A stretch of 34,596 nt of DNA from Prorocentrum cordatum (Eukaryota > Sar > Dinophyceae > Prorocentrales > Prorocentraceae), in the NCBI GenBank assembly GCA_963575745.1, contig CAUYUJ010009371.1:1-34596 (forward strand), in the 5' to 3' direction. The position numbers and the translations under genes are program-made. The notes below the pieces were generated by a model, which searched no databases, was not told where the DNA came from, and saw nothing but the letters and a program-made list of their open reading frames with translations. Position 1 is the first letter of the stretch. The number at the start of each line of letters is the position of its first letter. Shown one piece after another: positions 28,868 through 34,596 of this stretch.

Positions 28868-29150
28868 AATAAGGCAAAGGGATGGTGGGGGGAAGAGGAA
28901 GGAAGGGATAGAGGAGGAGGGGGAGGAGGAGGAGGAGGCGGAAGAGGAGGTGGAGGAGGAGAGGCGGAAGAGGAGGGAGGAGGGAGGGAGGAGGGGGGAG
29001 GGAGGAAGGGGGATAAGGGAAGAGGGGAGTGAGGGAGGGAGGGGAGGGAGGGAGGGAAGGAGGGAGGAGGAGGGAGGCGGGGGGCGAGGAAGGAGGGAGG
29101 ATGATGAGGAGGGGAGAAGAGGAGGGGGAGGAGGATGGAGCAACACCGGG
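28868..29150 (+). repeat. GGA/GGGAGG polypurine tract
   Basis: Alternating GGAGGAGG and GGGAGGGAGG blocks, purine strand plus, ending in a GATGGAGC junction. 29150-29545 beyond has no recognised gene. Confidence 0.92.
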
Positions 29151-29551
29151 AGGTAGGAGAGGCCCCCTCCTCCTTCGGCGGGGCCTCGGCGGGGCAGGGC
29201 ATGTGCCGAGGGGTTTCGGCGGCGGCGGGGAGAGGGCGCGCCGCCGCCAGGCCCGACGGAGGGTCTGCCGGCGCCGACGAGGAACGCCAGCGCCGCCCGC
29301 GGGCTGGGAGCCCCAACTCGGCCGCGGTCTGCGGTCTGGCAGCGTGTTGCTGTGGAGACCCTTGCCGAGAAGCAACCTGGTTGCCTCCAGGGTGCCCTGG
29401 GTTTCTTTGGTTTCGATGGTTTTGCTATGGAGCGCGTGACGTTCCCACACCAGACATCAGTGGACGTCCTGGGGTCTCAGGGTTGGGTTGCTTCTGGATG
29501 GTTTCGTGTGGACAGGCCTCCACTGTATTCAAGCTTTTCTAAAGTAGGAAA

Positions 29552-29689
29552 AGTTCCCATACCTCTACCCTTCCCTCTTTTTCCCCTTTTTGGACCTTCT
29601 GACAGGCCCTCGCTGCCACCGTTGCATTCGCCTCGAATTGAACGCACCCCCGGAGAGGTTCGGGGAGTAGCGGTATCGGCGTCGGTACC
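29552..29689. repeat. Dispersed repeat family R2, copy B
   Basis: AGTTCCCATACCTCTACCC at the left and GAGTAGCGGTATCGGCGTCG plus GTACC at the right reproduce the inverted ends of copy A. The middle shares TTCGCCTCGAATTG and CGCACCCCCGGAGAGGTTCG. Both copies are followed by a T-rich stretch ending TTTCCCC. Confidence 0.7.
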
Positions 29690-29704
29690 TTTGGGTTTCC
29701 CCAA

Positions 29705-30009
29705 CTCAAGCAGGGGCGAGGCGTTTTAGCTTGCGTATAGGCCCATCAAGGAATGTTCGAATAGCCTTTTGTGGTCTGCACGAAATGTTATTAGAACGTT
29801 TCTGGCTGGGGCTGCCTCGTCGATGGCTGGCTTCGCTCGAAAAAGCGTTGACGTGGACGTCCAGGGGGCAGGTGTGCGCGGTGTGCTCTGCACATGATGA
29901 GCTCAGCGGGGCCAAGCTTACTTCACGGGTCAGCGCTACCAAAGGAAAGCGCAGGAAGGGAAGACAATTCTTTGTACCTCTTCGGGCCTTCCTGAAACTT
30001 CTCTGAAGC
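29705..30009. other. Spacer, nothing recognised
   Basis: A mixed-composition stretch with a 91-codon plus frame (29731-30006) lacking recognisable motifs. Confidence 0.4.
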
Positions 30010-30228
30010 TCTCTGGGCTGTGTTGGGTTCCTCTTGGGCCGTACTGAGGTCACGTTGGGCCGTCTTGGGGCCATATTCGGCTGTGTTGGAGGCAACTTGG
30101 GCCATCTTTGCGGTTCTGAGGGGTTTCCGTGGATGTCTTGGAAACCTTGGAGAGATGCACTTGGGGCCACTGTTGCCATTCTGATGGGTTTCCGTGGATG
30201 TGTTGGAAGCCTTGGAGAGGTTTCGAGA
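30010..30228 (-). repeat. GGCCCAAGACG-type repeat (reverse) and 65 bp duplication
   Basis: 30010-30105 contains CTTGGGCCGTACTGAGG, GTTGGGCCGTCTTGGGG and ACTTGGGCC, the reverse complement of the units at 5350-5757. GGGTTTCCGTGGATGTCTTG with its flanks (30108-30160) recurs 65 bp later as GGGTTTCCGTGGATGTGTTG (30172-30222). Confidence 0.7.
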
Positions 30229-30798
30229 GGTTCAGGGTGGCTCCTTTGCGGCTCAGGGAGCCTTGGTGATTGGTGAGGGGGGCAATGCATGCAAAGCAGT
30301 GCGAGTAGATGGGGTTTGGTACTTTATGTAGAAAGCTACAAATTCTCAGCTAGACAGCACGTGGCATTATACTACGCCTTCAGTCGCCACGAGGCACAGT
30401 GGCAGAAGGATTCCTATACTCGAGTCTACTTTAGACGCCATCCTATTTCAATCATCGGATGGTTTTCCCCTTTTCCCTCCGTTTCGGGGGCGGTTCGGGA
30501 ACCCAATCGAGGCCCTACTTCTACTTACATGTCTCGCCCCGCCCCTTCCGAACGATGGGTATGCTTGGGCGCAATTCCTGGGAGGTCTAACTCAGTATCG
30601 GCGCCTGTATATTCTTGGTCGGAAAACCGACCTAAACCGACGAACGTAGGCCCGTTTACGTCCGCTTGATCCCGTTCAATCCGGCGTGATCCTGGTCGCA
30701 ATCAAGGCTGATCTGGCTAAGATGCCCCGCAATAGTGGCCGCTGATCGATCTTCCGAAGAGCTCCCTGGGGAGTTGCCTCCTGAGCTCCTCAGGAGGA
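30229..30798. other. Spacer, nothing recognised
   Basis: No gene recognised. 30583-30608 (GGAGGTCTAACTCAGTATCG) faintly resembles the right end of repeat R2 but is too diverged to call. Confidence 0.35.
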
Positions 30799-30802
30799 TT
30801 AA

Positions 30803-30951
30803 GTCGGGCGTGTCCCTCTACAGGAGGCATTTTGAACAATAGAAACAAACAACAGTAAGAGGGACGACGCTTCTAGTAGTATGTTTAGCTTTCTCTTACA
30901 GAAAGAAAGCACATGCGTCCAACATCCTCCTGGAGGGGGACACGCCCGACC
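30803..30951. mobile_element. MITE family T1, copy 2 (149 bp)
   Basis: The left end GTCGGGCGTGTCCCTCTACA-GGAGG is identical to copy 1 over 25 bases; the right end CCTCC-TGGAGGGGGACACGCCCGACC is its inverted repeat. The interior shares TATGTTTAG..TTTCT and CGTCCAACATCCTCC with copy 1 in the same orientation. TTAA precedes (30799-30802) and TGAA follows (30952-30955). Confidence 0.85.
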
Positions 30952-31153
30952 TGAACGTAGGACGTACTCCCCGCCCCGCCCCCCCCGCCCTCGCCACCCC
31001 CGCGCGCTCCCCGCCCCAGGACGACCGACGAGACCGGGAGGAGAAGGGCCAGGGCCGCGGGCGACAGGCCCCGGGCGGCCCTCTCCGCCGGCCGCGCCTC
31101 GGCCCGGCGCCCGCGGAGGGCCTCCTCGCTCGCCCTCCCTCGTCCTCCGCCCA

Positions 31154-31371
31154 TGTCGGGGGCGGCAGAGAGGGGGGGTGGCGACTAGGGGGGGGATCTC
31201 GTGGCGTGGGCCACGATATCTCCCCAGATTCGAAGGCGCCCCTTCTCCTCATGACTCTCATCTCAGGACGTCCCTGGCCCCCCCCCCCTTTTGGGCCGCG
31301 CACATGCCGCCGGCCACGATTTGCACCCCCCCTCTCGGATGCCCCCCCTCCTGGCCGCTCCCGAGGTCCTC
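31154..31371 (+). repeat. Dispersed repeat family R3, copy 3
   Basis: TGTCGGGGGCGGCAGAGAGG, GCGACTAGGGGGGGGATC, the palindrome ATCTCGTGGC...GGGCCACGATAT (31196-31220), GCCGCGCACATGCC, GGCCACGATTTGCAC and CTCTCGGATGCCCCC follow the order of copies 1 and 2. It abuts the foldback element. Confidence 0.65.
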
Positions 31372-31569
31372 CCCCCTGTAGCCGAAGGAGAAGTAAACCG
31401 CCATCGGCACAAACTTTTGGCGCTCCGCGCGAATGTCTCGGCTCCGCGCCAGGGGCCCTCCCGGCGGAGGCCCCATGGCGCGCTCCCGGCGCAGATCCAA
31501 GAAATCCGCGCGGAGCGCCAGAAGTCTACGTTTATGCCGTTTTTTCTCCTTCCATATAGGTGTACCCCC
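31372..31569. mobile_element. ~200 bp foldback element
   Basis: The left arm (from CCCCCTGTAGCCGAAGGAGA through TTTTGGCGCTCCGCGCGAAT to GGCTCCGCGCCAGGGGCC) pairs with the right arm (GGCCCCATGGCGCG, CCGGCGCAGATCC, TCCGCGCGGAGCGCCAGAAG, TCTCCTTCCATATAGGTGTA) with mismatches, around a loop near 31460-31468. Arms are about 90 bases each. The dyad means frames on both strands read related proteins (LLALRA and EIRAERQK types), which are not genes. It could be a foldback transposon, a MITE or the template of a hairpin RNA. Confidence 0.7.
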
Positions 31570-31585
31570 AGAGATCCAACGGATT

Positions 31586-31744
31586 GACAAAAATCACGAC
31601 GGAGGTTTTTCATTATTTTCTGCCTCTAGGGGCCCTTACCGGGCCTCGGGACCGTCAAAAAATGATTCAGGATGAAAAACTGGTCCTGGGGAATGGGTGG
31701 TCGAGACTTCCAGGGACCCAGTATTGACAAAATCACAACATCGG
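31586..31744 (+). repeat. Dispersed repeat family R1, copy 2
   Basis: GACAAAAATCACGACGGAGG, CTCTAGGGGCCCTTACCGGG, CCTCGGGACCGTCAAAAAAT, GATGAAAAACTGG and GACAAAATCACAACATCGG match copies 1 and 3. The bounding direct repeat is 140 bp apart here, against 129 in copy 1. Confidence 0.75.
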
Positions 31745-32120
31745 ATCTCAGGGCCACTGGCTGCACGTCGCGCGTGACCCATGACCTCGCATACCATGCA
31801 GGCGAGTTGGCTGAGGTATGAGGTGCGCACGCGGTATCACACGGTGTGCACTTCCCCACGTCACAGGACACGTGCCATGCCGAGTCGATCAGGCGTTTGT
31901 CATCCCTGTCCTCCTCGTCCCTCAGGCGAAGAAAAGCTACAGTCAACCCGCATAGCAAGGGTGGACACCTTTCCCAAGGGTACTCTTGCATCTTTGCCTC
32001 CTCGGCCAATCCTTGGCCAACTTTCGTTGGCCGCGCCCTGCTCGAAAAGCTTCGAAATGGGCGTCCAAGGCTCTTGCATCCTTACCGCGCATCCTTACTA
32101 TACGGGCCGAGTGCACCGAC
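31745..32120. other. Spacer, nothing recognised
   Basis: No gene recognised; may include the diverged extension of R1. Confidence 0.35.
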
Positions 32121-32260
32121 ACCGATGCCGGTACCCTTGCCTCGTTGTCGCTGTCTTGGGCCGCCAGGGAGGCTCTCGTCGCCGCGGCCAGCTTCGCCTC
32201 GCCATCCTGGTTAGAAAGCGCCCCTGGAGAGGGCTGTCCGTTGCCGTCTCCCCCTGCGGC
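32121..32260. repeat. Dispersed repeat family R2, copy C (diverged)
   Basis: GATGCCGGTACCCTTGCCTC, TCTTGGGCCGCC, GCTTCGCCTCGCCATCCTGG, TTAGAAAGCGCCCCTGGAGAGG align with copy A in order. The right inverted end is not recognisable, so this copy is truncated or decayed. Confidence 0.55.
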
Positions 32261-32307
32261 TCCTTGGTTCTCCTCGTTGCGTCGTTCGCCTCTGCCTGCT
32301 AGTTCTC

Positions 32308-32315
32308 CTTCTCCC

Positions 32316-32346
<31 letters not shown>

Positions 32347-32420
32347 GGACGCGCCCTGCAGACCTCCGGCGACTTGACGGCGGCGACGGCGGCGGCGACA
32401 GCCGCGGCGACGGCAGCGAC
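32308..32420 (+). repeat. CGT then GCGACGGC repeats
   Basis: 32312-32345 is a CGT triplet run; 32370-32420 carries GGCGACGGCGGC-type units. Confidence 0.85.
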
Positions 32421-32699
32421 GACCGCCGCGTGGTCGGTTCGGCGATTTTGAGTCGTTTCTGGAGGTTCCCGTCGCCACGGCCAGATTAGCCCAGCACATT
32501 TGGTCAGAACGCATCCCTGGTCAGGCCTGGGGAGCCGCGTTTGACCTGGATACCGGGCAGCTCTGGAGGTTTCGACCGCCCCTTTTCCAGGGACAATTTC
32601 CTGACCCCCGCGCTGTTTCTTGGTCGGTCCTGCGGCCCGGCGAGGGCCCCCAGAGGCCGAGAGATGTCACAGATTATCCCCGCACTAACCAGTTTGAAG

Positions 32700-32935
32700 A
32701 CGCCAAGGGTCCGTCGTCAGTGTCCCATTCGATCCGATCGATCCGATTCGATGTGGTTTTCGGCCGGCCCGATCCGATTCGATTCCGATATTCGGACGAT
32801 CCGATGCGGCCCGATGTTTGCATGACGTTGTTTTGCATCTTGGCGCTTCCGATTCGACTCCATTCCGACTCCGTGCCGATGCAGTTCGACCCGAGGAAGA
32901 ATTCGATTCGATCCGATTACCCGTTTCGACTTTGA
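32700..32935 (+). repeat. Degenerate CCGATTCGAT repeat
   Basis: Words such as GATCCGATTCGA, CCGATCCGATTCGATTCCG and TCCGATTACCCG recur at least a dozen times with 5-10 bp spacing and no strict period. 32815-32850 interrupts the pattern. Confidence 0.75.
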
Positions 32936-33133
32936 CTGATCTTGGTTCATCGACCACACAGGAACCCCTGACCCGACTCACCCGATTGAGACGCGGCCTC
33001 ACTGAGGTCCATGTCATCGCAGTCGGGATAACAACTCCTTGGCGGTCTGGTCTCATACATCAGATTCCCTTAACTTAGGTCCCCTCCCAATAGCTGAGGG
33101 GGGCCCTTCTTTGGCAAGGGCGCCCTCGAGGGC

Positions 33134-33285
33134 GCGAAGTTGTTCGCGCTTCGCGCTTCGCGGTCCGGCTCCGATTCCTCCTCGTCCTCCTCTTCCTTCT
33201 CCCTTTGGGAGGCGGCGCGTGAGCGCGAAGTTCTTCGCATTTCGCGCTTCGCGCAGCGCGAAGCGCCAAGTCGGGAGCCCTGGCT
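33134..33285. repeat. Palindromic TTCGCGC repeats
   Basis: GCGCGAAGTTGTTCGCGCTT followed by CGCGCTTCGCG (33134) recurs at 33219 as GCGCGAAGTTCTTCGCATTT followed by CGCGCTTCGCG. Each copy folds on itself (GCGCGAA/TTCGCGC) and a further CGCAGCGCGAAGCGCC follows the second copy. Confidence 0.8.
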
Positions 33286-33414
33286 TTGGTCAATCCTTGG
33301 TCGTGCTTTTCACGACGCCCGCGCCACGCGTCAACATCGCGACGTCGCCGCCCGCCCCTTCCTCGCCCCTGGCGCGGCGCGCGCGGCCGACTGCCTCCGC
33401 GCCCGTCGCCGTGG

Positions 33415-33513
33415 ACGCCGTCGCCGCCGCCGCCGCCACAGTCGTCGTCGTCGTCTTCGTCCTCGTCCTCGTCCTCGTCGTCCTCGTCGTCCTCGTCCTC
33501 GTCCTCGTCGTCT

Positions 33514-33544
<31 letters not shown>

Positions 33545-33620
33545 GCTCGTCCTCGTCCACCGTCCTTGTCGTCCTCGTCGTCCTCCTCGTGATCATCGTC
33601 TCGTCGTCGTCGCCGTCCCC
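33415..33620 (+). repeat. GTC/CTC triplet and hexamer tract
   Basis: GCC, then GTC, then CTCGTC units. Minus-strand frames read Asp/Glu-rich, which is repeat-derived. Confidence 0.93.
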
Positions 33621-33935
33621 GGCGCGCTCGTGCCCCCCCTGGGGGAGAGCGCTTGGCCTGGATCCAGGAGGGGCCCCGAAGTGCCCCAGAGTCGTGGCCC
33701 CTCGGGGCCCTCGGGGTCCGCGCGCGGGACGCCCACGGGGGCCCCGCGACCGCCTCGCGGCGGGGCGTGCGTGTCTAGGCCCCCAGGCTGGGATCCGAGC
33801 GGATGGGGCTGGAGGATCGCGCCGCAGCCGCGATGCGGCTCGATGTGGAGCCTGGCTGCTTCCGCGTTGGCGTCGCCAATACACCATCGACGTCGCCAGT
33901 GCATTGACGATGCTGTGCGATCCTCCTCCTCCAAG

Positions 33936-34320
33936 GAGGAGGAGGAGGAGGAGGAGGAGGAGGAGGAGGAGGAGGAGGAGGAGAAGAGTGAGGAGGAGTG
34001 GGGGAGGAGAGGAGAGGAGGAGGAGGCGGAGGATGATGAGGAGGAGGAAGGAGGAGGAGGGACGGAGGAGGAGGAAGAGGAGGAGAGGAAGAGGAAGGAG
34101 GAGGAGGAGGAAGAGGAGGAGGAGGAGGAGGAGGAGGAGGAGGAGGAGAGGAGGAGGAGGAGGAGGAGGAGGTGAGGAGGAGGAGGAGGAAGGAGAGGAG
34201 GAAGGAGTAGGAGGAGGAGGAAGGAGGAGAGGAGGAGGAGGAGCAGGAGAGGAGGAGGAGGAGGAGGACAGGAGGAGAAGGAGAGAGGTAGGAGGAGGCT
34301 GAGGAGAGGAGGAGACGAGG
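33936..34320 (+). repeat. GGA polypurine tract
   Basis: GGA repeats with AGA and GGGA variants for nearly 400 bases; purine strand plus. 34321-34596, the right edge, is GC-rich with nothing recognised. Confidence 0.95.
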
Positions 34321-34596
34321 ACGAGAAGCCCTGCGCTATGGACGGGGGAGGACGCCGGTGGCCCCCATTCCACCCCCATCCGATCCAACCCTCCCCCGTG
34401 CACTCAGGGCCGGAGAGCGGCGCGGGCAGGGCCCCCGCCTCGCGCGAGCGACGGGCGCGCGGCGCCAGGACCGCAACCAGCGCTGGCGCGTGGTGCCAGA
34501 CCAGGAGCAACCTCCCGGGCGCCAGCTCTGGCTGGCGGCAGCGGGCGGAGGATGGCAGGAAGAAGGAACGCAAAGCACGACCTGGGACGAGGAGGA

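Noticed and set aside
31258-31613. Protein-coding frames on both strands over the foldback element
   Set aside because: Their mutual similarity is explained by the DNA dyad symmetry; they share no known domain.
33039-34403. 378-codon plus and 442-codon minus frames at the right end
   Set aside because: They translate GTC and GGA repeats joined by GC-rich sequence; no domain is recognisable.

Overview
The window looks like a piece of a large, GC-rich, repeat-laden nuclear genome of a microbial eukaryote. I see no bacterial gene organisation, no rRNA and no complete tRNA, and no intact host protein-coding gene that I can recognise. The content is microsatellites, minisatellites, short inverted-repeat elements and decayed LINE retrotransposons. 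A GC-rich alga or protist with a bloated genome, such as a dinoflagellate, fits best, but that is an inference and no marker gene confirms it.

Layout. 1-2430: long triplet tracts in which GGA/GGC-type purine runs alternate with unusual AAT/AAG/ACT-type runs, plus the first copy of a dispersed ~150 bp repeat (R1). About 2520-7900: one decayed LINE on the + strand. It has an AP-endonuclease (EEP) domain, then a reverse transcriptase with a visible FADD catalytic motif, then the RT C-terminal region, then a possible zinc-finger tail. It is split at 5075 by a 1,285 bp element with 26 bp terminal inverted repeats, followed by a patch of pentanucleotide and hexanucleotide satellite. 8168-9470: first array of a ~77 bp minisatellite. 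9945-12200: 2.2 kb polypyrimidine tract. 12200-16020: GC-rich spacer with two copies of repeat family R3, TTG and GAC triplet runs, and a hairpin-forming GGATTGCAAA array. 16628-17757: 1.1 kb of ATGT-type tetranucleotide repeat bordered on both sides by TCTG and TA runs. 18248-18906: GGA tract, a 154 bp MITE (T1) and repeat R2 copy A. 19530-21900: two more arrays of the same minisatellite, each with a shared 5' flank. 22540-23580: a second decayed LINE endonuclease domain on the + strand. 23600-27680: GC-rich sequence with many chance open frames and nothing recognisable. 27681-29150: R1 copy 3, polypurine tracts and an 84 bp minisatellite. 29549-32260: a cluster of short elements (R2 copies B and C, T1 copy 2, R3 copy 3, a ~200 bp foldback element, R1 copy 2). 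32700-34596: degenerate CCGATT repeat, TTCGCGC palindromic repeats, GTC and GGA tracts.

There is no pathway here. The only protein-derived sequences with a nameable function are the two LINE remnants, both broken by frameshifts and stops. Almost every long open frame in the window lies over a triplet-period or stop-free repeat and should not be taken as a gene. The strongest observations are the nested LINE/TIR-element structure, four short repeat families that recur two or three times inside 34 kb, and the three-locus minisatellite whose arrays carry conserved flanks.
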